Positions 44,451 through 53,354 of a stretch of 64,000 bases of DNA are shown piece by piece. The stretch is from Allobosea sp. WAO. GTDB lineage: Bacteria > Pseudomonadota > Alphaproteobacteria > Rhizobiales > Beijerinckiaceae. Within the stretch, counting starts at the first letter, position 1, and each line of letters starts with the position of its first letter. The notes beneath the pieces are model-generated. The model was given only the letters and a program-made list of their open reading frames with translations, searched no databases and was not told the DNA's origin. The stretch is from the NCBI RefSeq assembly GCF_001509835.1, contig NZ_JXTJ01000008.1, positions 496,001 through 560,000 of the forward strand. Reading direction: 5' to 3'. The position numbers and the translations under genes were made by a program.

Positions 44451-44525
44451 TGGAGCGGGCGAAGGGATTCGAACCCTCGACCCCAACCTTGGCAAGGTTG
44501 TGCTCTACCCCTGAGCTACACCCGC
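44451..44525 (-). tRNA. tRNA-Gly (anticodon GCC)
   Basis: The cloverleaf is complete on the minus strand: acceptor GCGGGTG pairs with CGCCCGC, the D arm carries AGCTCAGGGGTAGAGC, the anticodon arm is CAACC-TTGCCAA-GGTTG, and the T arm contains GGTTCGAATCC. The discriminator is T and CCA is encoded. Anticodon GCC reads glycine codons GGC/GGU. Confidence 0.97.
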
Positions 44526-44716
44526 ATCCGAGACATTCATCCGCGCCGCAGCGCCGATGGGCGGCTTATTGCCCATAGCCGCGAGGAGCGCAAGAGGCTT
44601 GTTGCAGGAATTTCACAACTCGCTGCCCGGTTCGGCTGGGGGCAATGTCTCGGGCTTGCCGAGATGGGGGTGGAAAGCTAGGAATTTCGGGCTTTTTCGC
44701 GTTTCTCAGGGCAAAA

Positions 44717-45232
44717 ATGACCGCGCCAATTTCTCCTAAGGATCTCGTCACCGCCTTGGATAACCTCGGCATCGCCACCACCCGGATCGACCATGAGGCG
44801 GTCTTCACCGTCGCCGAATCCAAGGAATTGCGCGGCGCTATCAGCGGGCATCACACCAAGAATCTGTTCCTCAAGGACAAGAAGGGCCGGATTTTCCTGG
44901 TTTCGGCGCTCGAGAGCACGCGAATCGACCTGAAGCGTCTGCACGAGACGCTCGGCGCGAGCGGAAGGCTCTCCTTCGGCTCGGCTGAGCTGCTGATGGA
45001 GAAGCTCGGCGTCACGCCAGGCTCGGTGACCGCCTTCGCCGTGATCAACGACCGGGAGGGCGATGTGACCATGGTGCTCGACGCCGGGCTGATGACCGGG
45101 GAGCCGATGAACTTCCATCCGCTGGTCAATACGGCGACGCTCGGCATTGCCCGCGACGACATGCTGGCCTTTCTGCGCTCGACCGGCCACGAGCCGCTGA
45201 TCGTCGCGCTGCCGGCACCGCCCGAGGTTTGA
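44717..45232 (+). CDS. YbaK/ProX-type aminoacyl-tRNA deacylase
   Basis: 171 residues from ATG 44717, with AGGG six bases upstream; the longer frame to 44645 is unsupported. The single YbaK/EbsC domain is recognisable: HTKNLFLKDKKGRIFLVSAL (about residue 48), RLSFGSAELLMEKLGVTPGS, and FHPLVNTATLGIARDDMLAF. The conserved Lys in NLFLKDKKG fits prolyl-tRNA editing proteins (ProXp family), which clear mischarged Ala/Cys-tRNAPro. Cytoplasmic, apparently monocistronic. Confidence 0.9.
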   Translation: MTAPISPKDLVTALDNLGIATTRIDHEAVFTVAESKELRGAISGHHTKNLFLKDKKGRIFLVSALESTRIDLKRLHETLGASGRLSFGSAELLMEKLGVTPGSVTAFAVINDREGDVTMVLDAGLMTGEPMNFHPLVNTATLGIARDDMLAFLRSTGHEPLIVALPAPPEV

Positions 45233-45428
45233 GGCGCAAGACCTGCGCCGGCCGTCGCATGAGATGCGCCGGTGGCAATGGACAGAACGGATGAAGCTCC
45301 CCATCTATGGGAGCGCGGATCGGGCAGCGCTGCCCGGCGGTTTCGGTTTTCCGGGCAATCACCTAAAAGGCGGGGCTGAAACCCTGCCGACGCAGGGCCC
45401 GGCTTGTTGACGAGATGAAGGACGACCC

Positions 45429-46328
45429 ATGCTGGTCAATGGCGAAGCGGCACCGGCCCCCGGGCTGATCAAGGACACGACGACGCAGGGCTTCCGCCAG
45501 GACGTCATCGCAGAGTCGATGAACCAGCCGGTGCTTGTCGATTTCTGGGCGCCTTGGTGCGGCCCCTGCAAGCAGCTGACGCCGGTGATCGAGAAGGTGG
45601 TCAACGAGGCCGGCGGCAAGGTCAAGCTGGTCAAGATGAACATCGACGAGCACCCGGCGATTGCCGGCCAGCTCGGCATCCAGTCGATTCCAGCGGTGAT
45701 CGCCTTCCAGCGCGGCCAGCCCGTCGACGGCTTCATGGGCGCCCAGCCGGAGGGCCAGATCAAGGCCTTCATCGAGAAGCTCGTCGGCCCGGTAGGACCC
45801 GGGCCGGCCGAGGAGATGCTCGCTGCCGCCGCCGAGGCGCTCGAAGCCGGCGATGCCGGCGGCGCGAGCGAACTCTATGCCGAGGTGCTGGCGCTGGAGC
45901 CGGAGAATGTCGGGGCGATCACCGGCATGGCGCGGCTGCATTTCGATGAGGGCGACATCGAGGGCGCCAAGGGCTTCCTCGCCATGGTGCCGGCAGACAA
46001 GGCTGAGGACCAGGCCGTGGCGGCGCTGCGTGCCGCGATCGAGCTCGCCGAGCAGGCCGCCTCGCTCGGCGACACCGCCGAGCTCGAGGCCAAGGTCGCT
46101 GCGAACCCGAAAGACCATCAGGCCCGCTTCGACCTGGCGCTGGCACTGAACGCCCGCGACCAGCGCGAGGAGGCGGTCGACCAGCTCATCGCCATTCTCA
46201 AGGCGGACCGGAGCTGGAACGAGGATGGCGCGCGCAAGCAGTTGCTGCAGTTCTTCGAGGTCTGGGGGCCGATGGACGAGCATAGCGTCGCCGGGCGCCG
46301 CAAGCTGTCGGCCGCGCTCTTCGCCTAG
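45429..46328 (+). CDS. Thioredoxin / co-chaperone YbbN (CnoX-like)
   Basis: 299 residues. The N-terminal thioredoxin domain has an intact active site (FWAPWCGPCKQ, about residue 38) and the cis-Pro loop IQSIPAV. The C-terminal 180 residues are TPR-like helices (ALEAGDAGGASELYAEVLAL, AALRAAIELAEQAAS). This is the YbbN/CnoX architecture, with a CGPC motif unlike the SxxC of E. coli. It acts as a redox-linked holdase chaperone in the cytoplasm. A Lon-N-domain gene follows 39 bases later. Confidence 0.93.
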   Translation: MLVNGEAAPAPGLIKDTTTQGFRQDVIAESMNQPVLVDFWAPWCGPCKQLTPVIEKVVNEAGGKVKLVKMNIDEHPAIAGQLGIQSIPAVIAFQRGQPVDGFMGAQPEGQIKAFIEKLVGPVGPGPAEEMLAAAAEALEAGDAGGASELYAEVLALEPENVGAITGMARLHFDEGDIEGAKGFLAMVPADKAEDQAVAALRAAIELAEQAASLGDTAELEAKVAANPKDHQARFDLALALNARDQREEAVDQLIAILKADRSWNEDGARKQLLQFFEVWGPMDEHSVAGRRKLSAALFA

Positions 46329-46367
46329 ACCGAAACGAAAGGGCGAAGCGCAGATGGGCAAGCGCCG

Positions 46368-47039
46368 ATGGGCATGAACGCGGTTTATCACGGGCCTGAG
46401 GATTGCCCGGCGGTCATCCCGTTGTTTCCGCTCAGCGGCGCCCTGCTGCTGCCGCGCGGGCAGATGCCGCTCAACATCTTCGAGCCGCGCTATCTGGCCA
46501 TGGTCGATGATGCGATCCGGACCCATCGCGTCATTGGGCTGATCCAGCCGGAGCCGGAGAGCGGCCGGCAGTCGACGGCGCCGGCGCTGCTGCAGGTCGG
46601 CTGCCTCGGGCGCATCACCCAGTTCGCCGAGACGGGCGACGACCGCTATATCCTGACCCTGACTGGCATTTCCCGCTTCCGGCTGGTCGAGGAGCTTTCG
46701 GTCACCACCGCCTATCGCCAGGCCAGAATTTCCTATGACGATTTTGCGGTCGACTTCCAGGCGCGGGCCGGGGAGGAGGCTGTCGACCGCGCGAGCCTGC
46801 TCAAGGCGCTGCGCAGCTTCGCCAAGGCGAACGAGCTGAAGATCGACTGGAAGGGCGTCAACGAGGCGCCCAACGAGGCGCTGGTCAACGCGCTCTCGAT
46901 GATGTGTCCCTTCGGGCCGCGCGAGAAGCAGGCGCTGCTCGAGGCTCCCGATCTCAGGAGCCGGGCCGAGGTGCTGGTCGCGATCACCGAGATCGAGCTC
47001 GCCCGCGGCGGTTCCGACCCGGACACGACGCTGCAGTGA
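46368..47039 (+). CDS. LON peptidase substrate-binding domain protein
   Basis: 223 residues; a second ATG lies two codons in. The entire protein is a Lon-N domain: VIPLFPLSGALLLPRGQMPL at the start, NIFEPRYLAMVDDAI, LLQVGCLGRITQFAETGDDR, and a helical end. There is no ATPase or protease part, as usual for this stand-alone family. The following gap carries a palindromic repeat, so the operon with ybbN probably ends here. Confidence 0.93.
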   Translation: MGMNAVYHGPEDCPAVIPLFPLSGALLLPRGQMPLNIFEPRYLAMVDDAIRTHRVIGLIQPEPESGRQSTAPALLQVGCLGRITQFAETGDDRYILTLTGISRFRLVEELSVTTAYRQARISYDDFAVDFQARAGEEAVDRASLLKALRSFAKANELKIDWKGVNEAPNEALVNALSMMCPFGPREKQALLEAPDLRSRAEVLVAITEIELARGGSDPDTTLQ

Positions 47040-47065
47040 GCGATTTGCGGGTTGCCCCTCGCCTC

Positions 47066-47176
47066 GTCGTCCCGGGCGGCCGGAGGGAGACCCGGGACTC
47101 ATGCCTGAGCCTTTCCGATCGAGGTTCAGGCATGGGTCCCGGATCGGCGCCGCTGGCGCGGCTTGTCCGGGATGAC
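47066..47176. repeat. Palindromic extragenic repeat, copy B
   Basis: The outer arms are GTCGTCCCGG and GTCCGGGATGAC; the inner arms are GACCCGGGACTCATGCCTGA and TCAGGCATGGGTCCCGG (13-15 matching pairs). It shares GGCTTGTCCGGGATGAC with copies A and C. It fills most of the gap between the Lon-N gene and the MFS gene. Confidence 0.7.
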
Positions 47177-47205
47177 CAGCTTCCTCTGTATTCAGGTTCG
47201 GTCCT

Positions 47206-48609
47206 TTGAATGTCGCGGTGACCCAATCCGGTGGTGCGGACAGCGCTCCCGCAACCTATCCGCCGCGGCGCTCCGTCGTCGCCTGGATCTTCTTCGACTG
47301 GGCGGCCCAGCCCTTCTTCACGCTGGTCACGACCTTCGTCTTCGCGCCCTTCTTCGCGGCCGCGCTCGCCTCCGATCCCGCGCAGGGACAGGCACTCTGG
47401 GGCTATGCGACGGGCTTTGCCGGCCTGTGCATTGCCTTGCTCTCGCCCCTGCTCGGCGGCATCGCCGACCGGACCGGTCCGCGTAAGCCCTGGATCGCCA
47501 GCTTCGGCGCGCTGCTCGTCATCGGCTCAGGCATGCTCTGGTACGCCGAGCCCGGTTCGCCCGCGGCCGTGCCGATCGCGCTGGCGGGTTTCATGATCGC
47601 GACGATCGGCGCCGAATTCGCCACCATCTTCAACAATGCGATGATGACACGGCTGGTGCCGCCGGAACGGCTGGGCCGGCTCTCCGGCACGGGCTGGGCC
47701 GTCGGCTATCTCGGCGGGCTCGTCTCACTGGCCCTGACGCTCGGCCTGCTCGCCGCTGATCCGCACACCGGAAAGACGCTCGCCGGGCTTTCGCCGCTGT
47801 TCGGGCTCGATGCGGCGAGCCGCGAGGGCGACCGCTTTTCCGGTCCGCTGACCGCGCTCTGGTTCGTGATCTTCGTCGCGCCGATGTTCCTGCTGACGCC
47901 GGATTCGCCGCGCACCGGCATCTCCTTCCGGGAGGCCGCCGGTGGCGGCGTGGCGCGGCTGAAGGCGACGCTGGCCGAGCTGCCGAGCCTGCCTGGCTTA
48001 GGCCGTTTCCTGCTCGCCAACATGATCTACCAGGACGGGCTCGTCGCGCTCTTCGCCTTCGGCGGCATCTACGGGGCAGGGGTGTTCGGCTGGCAGACGA
48101 TCGAGCTCGGCGTGTTCGGTATCCTGCTCACCATCACCGGCACGCTCGGCGCCTTCCTCGGTGGCAAGCTCGACGATGCCGTCGGCGGCAAGCCGGTGAT
48201 CCTCGGCGCCATCGCCTGCCTGCTCTTCGCCTGTATCGGCATCCTCTCGCTCGGGCCGGGCCAGGTCGCCTTCTTCATCGAGGCGACGCCGGCTGCTCCC
48301 GGTGATGGCTTGTTCGCTTCGCTGCCGGAGAAGGTCTATCTCGGGCTCGGCCTTCTGATCGGCCTCGTAGCCGGGCCCTTGCAGGCCTCCTCACGCAGCC
48401 TGCTCGCCCGCATCGCCCCGCCGGCGCGGATCGGCGAGTTCTTCGGTCTGTTCGCCCTAGCGGGCAAGGTGACCTCGTTCATGGGGCCGACCCTGGTCGC
48501 GCTGGCGACGACGCTCTTCGCCAGCCAGCGGGCCGGGCTCGCGGTGCTGATCGCCTTCTTCCTGACCGGAGGTTGGCTGATCGCCGGGGTGAAGGTGAAG
48601 CGGGGCTGA
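47206..48609 (+). CDS. MFS transporter, UMF1/Atg22-like family
   Basis: 467 residues from TTG 47206; a GTG four codons later is an alternative. Twelve hydrophobic helices are visible. The family motif region WIFFDWAAQPFFTLV near the start and the loop GGIADRTGPRKPWI (MFS motif A) are clear. The UMF1 family includes permeases of unknown substrate and Atg22 relatives. It is probably a single-gene unit between two palindromic repeats. Substrate is unknown. Confidence 0.88.
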   Translation: MNVAVTQSGGADSAPATYPPRRSVVAWIFFDWAAQPFFTLVTTFVFAPFFAAALASDPAQGQALWGYATGFAGLCIALLSPLLGGIADRTGPRKPWIASFGALLVIGSGMLWYAEPGSPAAVPIALAGFMIATIGAEFATIFNNAMMTRLVPPERLGRLSGTGWAVGYLGGLVSLALTLGLLAADPHTGKTLAGLSPLFGLDAASREGDRFSGPLTALWFVIFVAPMFLLTPDSPRTGISFREAAGGGVARLKATLAELPSLPGLGRFLLANMIYQDGLVALFAFGGIYGAGVFGWQTIELGVFGILLTITGTLGAFLGGKLDDAVGGKPVILGAIACLLFACIGILSLGPGQVAFFIEATPAAPGDGLFASLPEKVYLGLGLLIGLVAGPLQASSRSLLARIAPPARIGEFFGLFALAGKVTSFMGPTLVALATTLFASQRAGLAVLIAFFLTGGWLIAGVKVKRG

Positions 48610-48632
48610 CTGCGCCCGCCTGAACCGTTTCC

Positions 48633-48722
48633 GTCATGCTCGCCCTTGTGGCGAGCATCCATGTCTTTGAACCGCAAGGCCTGAAGCAAGACGTGGATGG
48701 TCGGGACAAGCCCGACCATGAC
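48633..48722. repeat. Palindromic extragenic repeat, copy D (divergent)
   Basis: GTCATG...CATGAC outer ends, with inner GAGCATCCATGTCTT partly pairing with AAGACGTGGATGGTC. It keeps the same length class and nested layout, and ends GGACAAGCCCGACCATGAC. It is less like A-C and is placed between convergent MFS and 2-oxoacid decarboxylase genes. Confidence 0.55.
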
Positions 48723-48798
48723 GTGAAAGAGCGCAGCGCGCCCCTTCATCCGGCCCTTCGGGTTACCTTCTCCCGCAAGGGGAGAAGGGAAGCGCGTC

Positions 48799-51192
48799 TT
48801 ACGGCAGAGCCTTCAGATACCGGACCGGCCGGCCGGGCGCCGCTGCCTGGGCTGCGTGGACGATCGCGTTCGCGTCGATGCCGAAATGGCGGTAGAGGTC
48901 GGCGACCGTGCCGGTCTGGCCGAAATGCTCGACGCCGAGCGCCTTCTGCTTGTGGCCGTGGACGCTGCCGAGCCAGGCCAGCGTCGCAGGATGCCCGTCC
49001 AGCACCGACACGATGCCGCAATCGCGCGAGAGCTCGCCGAGCAGGCGTTCGACATGGCTGGTGGCGCGATGGTTGCCGCGCTGGCGCGCACGTTCCGCCG
49101 CCTGCCAGCCGGCATTCAGCCGGTCGGCCGAGGTGATGGCGAGCAGGCCGACATCGCGGCGGTCCTCGGCTAGCAGGCCGACCGCCTCGATCGCTTCCGG
49201 TGCGACCGCGCCGGTATAGGCGATCACCACCGAGGCGTTCGGGCCGGGCTTCCTCAGCCAGTACGCGCCGTCGATGATGTCGCGCTCCAGCTCGGGCGTC
49301 ATCGCGCGCTTGGGCTGCTCGACCTGCCGGGTCGAGAGCCTGAGATAGACGGAGCCGCCGGTCTCGTCGCGCAGCCAGGTGCGCTCGTCCGGATCGCCCT
49401 CGCCATCCTTCTGCAGGTATTCGAACGACCAGCGCATCATCACCGAGAGCTCGTCGACGAAGGCCGGCTCGAAGGCACAGAGCCCGTCCTGGCTCATGCC
49501 GATCAGCGGTGTCGCGATCGACTGATGCGCGCCGCCCTCGGGCGCGAGCGTGACGCCGGACGGCGTCGCGACGACCATGAAGCGGGCGTCCTGGTAGCAG
49601 GCGTAGTTCAGCGCATCGAGGCCGCGCGAGATGAACGGGTCGTAGAGCGTGCCGATCGGGATCAGGCGCTCGCCGAAGATCGAGTGCGACAGGCCCAGCG
49701 CCGAGAGGTTGATGAACAGGTTCATCTCGGCGATGCCGAGCTCGATATGCTGGCCCTTGGGAGAGAACTCCCATTTCTGCATCGAGGGGATGCGCTCGTC
49801 CTTGAAGGTGTCGGCCATAGACGCCCGCGCGAACAGGCCGCGCCGGTTGACCCAGGGCCCGAGATTGGTCGAGACCGTGACGTCGGGCGCGGTGGTGACG
49901 ATGCGGTCGGCCAGCGGCCCGCCGAGCTTGGCGAGCTCGTCGAGCACCTTGCCGAAGCCCATCTGGGTCGACATCACCGGCTGGATGCCCGCTTCGAGCT
50001 TCTCCGGGACGGGCAGGGCGGGCGCGGAAAGGCGGCGGCGCCCCTCGGCGAAGAACGGCACTTTGCCAAGGAAGGCGCGGATCTCGCTCTCGGGCAGGTC
50101 GAGGCCCTCGAACAGGTCCCATTCATGGCCCGGGCGGACCTTGTTGGCCTGCTTGAAGCCTTCCATCTGCTCTTTGGTCATCAGCCCGGCATGGTTGTCC
50201 TTGTGCCCGGCGAGCGGCAGGCCGAAGCCCTTGACCGTGTAGGCGAGGAAGCAGACCGGCCGGTCATGGTCGATCGCCTCGAAGGCTTCGAGGATCGAGG
50301 GCAAATCGTGCCCGCCGAGATTGCACATCAGCTTCGAGAGCTCGGCGTCGGAGCGCTTCTCGATCAGCTTGGTGACCGGACCCTGGTCGCCGAGATCGTC
50401 CATCAGGCGCTTGCGCCAGGCGGCGCCGCCCTGGAAGGTAAGGGCTGAATAGAGCTGGTTCGGGCAGGAATCGATCCAGGCCTTCAGCCGCTCGCCGCCC
50501 TTCTCCTTGAAGGCGGCCTGCTGCAGCGAGCCGTATTTCAGGGTGACGACGTCCCAGCCGAAATTGCGGAACATCGTCTCGAAGCGGTCATAGAGGCCTT
50601 CGCGGATCACCGCGTCGAGCGACTGGCGGTTATAGTCGATCACCCACCAGGTGTTGCGCACGCCATGCTTCCAGCCCTCCATCAGGGCCTCGAAGATGTT
50701 GCCCTCGTCGAGCTCGGCATCGCCGATCAGCGAGACCATGCGGCCTTCGGGGCGGTCCTTCGCCCAGCCATGCGCCTTCACATAGTCCTGGGTCAGCGAC
50801 GAGAACAGCGTCTGGGCCACGCCGAGGCCGACCGATCCGGTCGAGAAATCGACGTCGTCGATGTCCTTGGTGCGCGAGGGGTAGCTCTGCGCGCCCTTGT
50901 AGCCGCGGAAATTCTCGAGCTTCTCCTGCGTCTGCAGCCCCATCAGATAGTTGATGGCGTGGAAGATCGGCGAGGCGTGCGGCTTCACCGCCACCCGGTC
51001 CTGCGGCTTCAGCGCCGCCATGTAGAGCGCCGTCATGATGGTGGCGAGCGAGGCCGAGGAGGCCTGATGGCCACCCACTTTCATGCCGTCGCCATTGTCG
51101 CGCAGATGGTTGGCGTTGTGGATCGTCCACGAGGCCAGCCAGAGGATCTTCTTTTCCAGTTCGGCGAGAACGGGCAGGCGTGGGTCGGACAT
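48799..51192 (-). CDS. Homodimeric 2-oxoacid dehydrogenase E1/transketolase-family enzyme (MdeB/AceE-like)
   Basis: 797 residues with AAGGAGCGC before the ATG. Thiamine-diphosphate features are present: GGHQASSASLATIM and the GDAELDEGNIFEALMEGWKH site (GDG-like motif, about residue 155). KGFGLPLAGHKDNHAG aligns with the AceE family. It is shorter than AceE (about 890) and has no E2/E3 genes near. In Pseudomonas, a comparable E1-like enzyme (MdeB) oxidises 2-oxobutyrate and is controlled by an Lrp-type regulator, as here. A decarboxylase of 2-oxobutyrate or pyruvate is therefore likely, not a classical transketolase. Confidence 0.85.
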   Translation of the reverse strand: MSDPRLPVLAELEKKILWLASWTIHNANHLRDNGDGMKVGGHQASSASLATIMTALYMAALKPQDRVAVKPHASPIFHAINYLMGLQTQEKLENFRGYKGAQSYPSRTKDIDDVDFSTGSVGLGVAQTLFSSLTQDYVKAHGWAKDRPEGRMVSLIGDAELDEGNIFEALMEGWKHGVRNTWWVIDYNRQSLDAVIREGLYDRFETMFRNFGWDVVTLKYGSLQQAAFKEKGGERLKAWIDSCPNQLYSALTFQGGAAWRKRLMDDLGDQGPVTKLIEKRSDAELSKLMCNLGGHDLPSILEAFEAIDHDRPVCFLAYTVKGFGLPLAGHKDNHAGLMTKEQMEGFKQANKVRPGHEWDLFEGLDLPESEIRAFLGKVPFFAEGRRRLSAPALPVPEKLEAGIQPVMSTQMGFGKVLDELAKLGGPLADRIVTTAPDVTVSTNLGPWVNRRGLFARASMADTFKDERIPSMQKWEFSPKGQHIELGIAEMNLFINLSALGLSHSIFGERLIPIGTLYDPFISRGLDALNYACYQDARFMVVATPSGVTLAPEGGAHQSIATPLIGMSQDGLCAFEPAFVDELSVMMRWSFEYLQKDGEGDPDERTWLRDETGGSVYLRLSTRQVEQPKRAMTPELERDIIDGAYWLRKPGPNASVVIAYTGAVAPEAIEAVGLLAEDRRDVGLLAITSADRLNAGWQAAERARQRGNHRATSHVERLLGELSRDCGIVSVLDGHPATLAWLGSVHGHKQKALGVEHFGQTGTVADLYRHFGIDANAIVHAAQAAAPGRPVRYLKALP

Positions 51193-51314
51193 CGGGCGCG
51201 CTCCTTAGATTAGCGTATCATGCACATTCGCGCTGGCGAAAGCAGCTAAAGACGACGCTGTGGGCTTCCAAGCTTGGCGGGTTTCGCTAAGAGTGGGGCG
51301 AGGAGCGAGAATTC
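51193..51314. promoter_or_regulatory. Divergent promoter region of MdeB-like and Lrp genes
   Basis: A 122-base gap with ribosome-binding sites for both genes (AAGGAGC on the minus strand, GAGGAGCGAG on the plus strand). Short AT-containing stretches (TTAGATTAGCG, ATCATGCACATT) may be Lrp sites. No clear palindrome was found. Confidence 0.4.
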
Positions 51315-51797
51315 ATGCCAAATCCCAAACTCGACGATATCGACTGCCGCATCGTGCAGGCCCTGCAGGCCGACGGGCGGATGAGCATTCTGGATCTCGC
51401 CGCGCAGGTCGGCCTGTCGCCGAGCCCTTGCGCACGGCGCGTCCGCCTGCTTGAGGAGGCCGGGGTGATCAAGGGCTATGTCGCGGTGATCGACCAGGAG
51501 AAGCTCGGCCTGCCGGTCTCGGTCTTCGCCTCGATCAAGCTGGAGCGGCAGCGCGAGGAGGAGCTCGACCGTTTCGGCGCGGCCGTGCAGCGCTGGCCGG
51601 AGGTCGCCGACTGCTATCTGATGACCGGCCAGCGCGACTATCTCCTGCGCATTATCGTCAGCGACCTTGCCGCCTATGAGCGCTTTCTGAAGGACAAGCT
51701 GACCCGGCTCGACAATGTCGCCTCGATCGAATCGAGCTTCGCGCTCGGCCAGGTGAAGCGTTCCTTCTCGGTACCGGTGGAGTTGGGGGTGAGCTGA
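51315..51797 (+). CDS. Lrp/AsnC-family transcriptional regulator
   Basis: 160 residues. The N-terminal helix-turn-helix (LDDIDCRIVQALQADGRMSI, LAAQVGLSPSPCARRVRLLE) is followed by the RAM ligand-binding domain (VSVFASIKLERQREEELDRF, DCYLMTGQRDYLLRIIVSDL). Divergent from the MdeB-like enzyme gene, which it very probably activates or represses in response to an amino acid. MdeR of Pseudomonas is the functional parallel. Confidence 0.94.
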   Translation: MPNPKLDDIDCRIVQALQADGRMSILDLAAQVGLSPSPCARRVRLLEEAGVIKGYVAVIDQEKLGLPVSVFASIKLERQREEELDRFGAAVQRWPEVADCYLMTGQRDYLLRIIVSDLAAYERFLKDKLTRLDNVASIESSFALGQVKRSFSVPVELGVS

Positions 51798-51911
51798 CCG
51801 GGGCGGCCATGACTGCCGAAGGCCGGCGGCGTGGCCACTGACGCACGCTGTCTTTGCCGCGGGCTTCACTTGCCGCAAAGCTGCTGACGTCAGGCCGGAA
51901 CGGAAACGACG

Positions 51912-52223
51912 ATGCTGGAACTGCGCCCGAACTGCGAACTCTGCGACCGCGACCTGCCGCCGGCCTCGCTGGAGGCGCGGATATGCAGCTATGAGTGCAC
52001 CTATTGCGCTGATTGCGCCGAGCGCGTGCTTGAAAATGTCTGCCCGAGCTGCGGCGGCGGTTTCGTCCAGCGCCCAATCCGCCCGGTCAACGATCTGCGC
52101 GGCATCGGGCTCGGCCTCGCCAACCGTCCGCCATCGACCACCCGCAAGCACTCGCAATGGACGCAAGAACAGCGCCGCGAGTTGACGGAGCGCCTGCGCG
52201 CCGTGCCGCCGCAGGAGCGGTGA
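51912..52223 (+). CDS. DUF1272 zinc-ribbon-like protein
   Basis: 103 residues. The N-terminal 60 residues follow the DUF1272 pattern: MLELRPNCELCDRDLPP, EARICSYECTYCADCAE and CPSCGGGFVQRPIRP, giving four CxxC-type cysteine pairs that should bind zinc. The last 40 residues are charged and less conserved. The function is unknown across the family. A single gene, convergent with the amino-acid permease operon. Confidence 0.9.
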   Translation: MLELRPNCELCDRDLPPASLEARICSYECTYCADCAERVLENVCPSCGGGFVQRPIRPVNDLRGIGLGLANRPPSTTRKHSQWTQEQRRELTERLRAVPPQER

Positions 52224-52310
52224 CGCGCGCGCGTTTGCCTGGAATGACAATCGTTTAGAGACGGAGGCGGAATCGATCTCTCAGAGAGCGTTCTGGCCAT
52301 TACCTCACGG

Positions 52311-53354
52311 CTATCGTGCCCGTTTCGTCTCCAGGCTCTTGCTCCAGCGCGACAGCGCAAAGCAGATCAGCCAGTAGATTCCGCCGGAGAATACATAGGC
52401 TTCCATGCTCATGCCGACCCAGTTGGGATCGGCGAGCGAGGCCTGGGCGATGCCGAGCAGGTCCAGGATCGAGACGACGAGGACGAGCGTGGTGTTCTTC
52501 ACCAGCGCGATGAACTCGTTGGTGATCGCGGGCAAGGAGATGCGCAGGGCCTGCGGCAGGATGATGAACCAGGTCGCCTTCCAATAGGTCAGGCCGAGCG
52601 CCGTCGCCGCCTCGCGTTGGCCCGACGGCAGGGCCTGCAGGCCGCCGCGGACCGCCTCCGCCATATAGGCGGCGATGCAGAAGCCGAGCCCGATCACGGC
52701 CCGGGCCAGCCGGTCGACGCCGATGCCCGACGGCATGATCAGCGGCAGCAGCAGCGAGGCCAGGAAGATCACTGCGATGATCGGCACGCCGCGCCAGAAC
52801 TCGATGAACAGCACGCTGACCAGCCGGATCACCCGGAGCTGCGATTGCCGCCCGAGCGCCAGCAGGATGCCGAGCGGGATCGCGATCAGGCTGGCATAGA
52901 TCGAGATGAAGACGGTCAGCATCAGCCCGCCCCATTCGCGCGTCTCGACTGGCCGCAGGCCGAAGCCCCCGGCAAGCAGCCAGACGCCGAGCGGCGGCAG
53001 GACGACGAGTGCCGCCAGTGCCAGTTTGAGCTTGTGACGCTGCGGCGCGAACACCAGCGCCGCTCCGCCGAGCGCAAAAAGGATACCGGCGAGGTCGGCG
53101 CGCCAGCGCTCGCCCTGCGGATAGAGCCCGTACATGAACTGGCCGAAGCGGGCGCGGATGAACACCCAGCAGGCCCCGCCCGGCGCGCAGTCCTCGCGCG
53201 TCGTTCCACGCCAGGTCGCGTCGATCAGCGCCCAGCGGATGATCGGTATCGCGACCCAGGCGATGATAAGCGCCAGGATCAGGGTGACGACGGTCGTGAC
53301 CGGCGTTCCGAAGAGGCGCTCGCGCCAGCTCTGGGAGGTTGCGGTGGCGCTCAT
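52311..53354 (-). CDS. aapM: General amino-acid ABC transporter permease (AapM-like)
   Basis: 347 residues from ATG 53354, overlapping the aapQ-like stop by four bases. An N-terminal segment of about 130 residues with extra helices and a CAPGGACWVF loop precedes the core permease domain, as in AapM/BztC. The EAA loop reads LPSGQREAATALGLTYWKAT and is followed by ILPQALRISLPAITNEFIAL and VKNTTLVLVVSILDLLG. It is the second half of the channel. No ATPase gene follows; the next gene is convergent. Confidence 0.92.
   Translation of the reverse strand: MSATATSQSWRERLFGTPVTTVVTLILALIIAWVAIPIIRWALIDATWRGTTREDCAPGGACWVFIRARFGQFMYGLYPQGERWRADLAGILFALGGAALVFAPQRHKLKLALAALVVLPPLGVWLLAGGFGLRPVETREWGGLMLTVFISIYASLIAIPLGILLALGRQSQLRVIRLVSVLFIEFWRGVPIIAVIFLASLLLPLIMPSGIGVDRLARAVIGLGFCIAAYMAEAVRGGLQALPSGQREAATALGLTYWKATWFIILPQALRISLPAITNEFIALVKNTTLVLVVSILDLLGIAQASLADPNWVGMSMEAYVFSGGIYWLICFALSRWSKSLETKRAR

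Noticed and set aside
48799-51192. A standard sugar-phosphate transketolase
   Set aside because: Length and motifs fit the AceE/MdeB-type E1 better, and an Lrp-type regulator is divergent from it.
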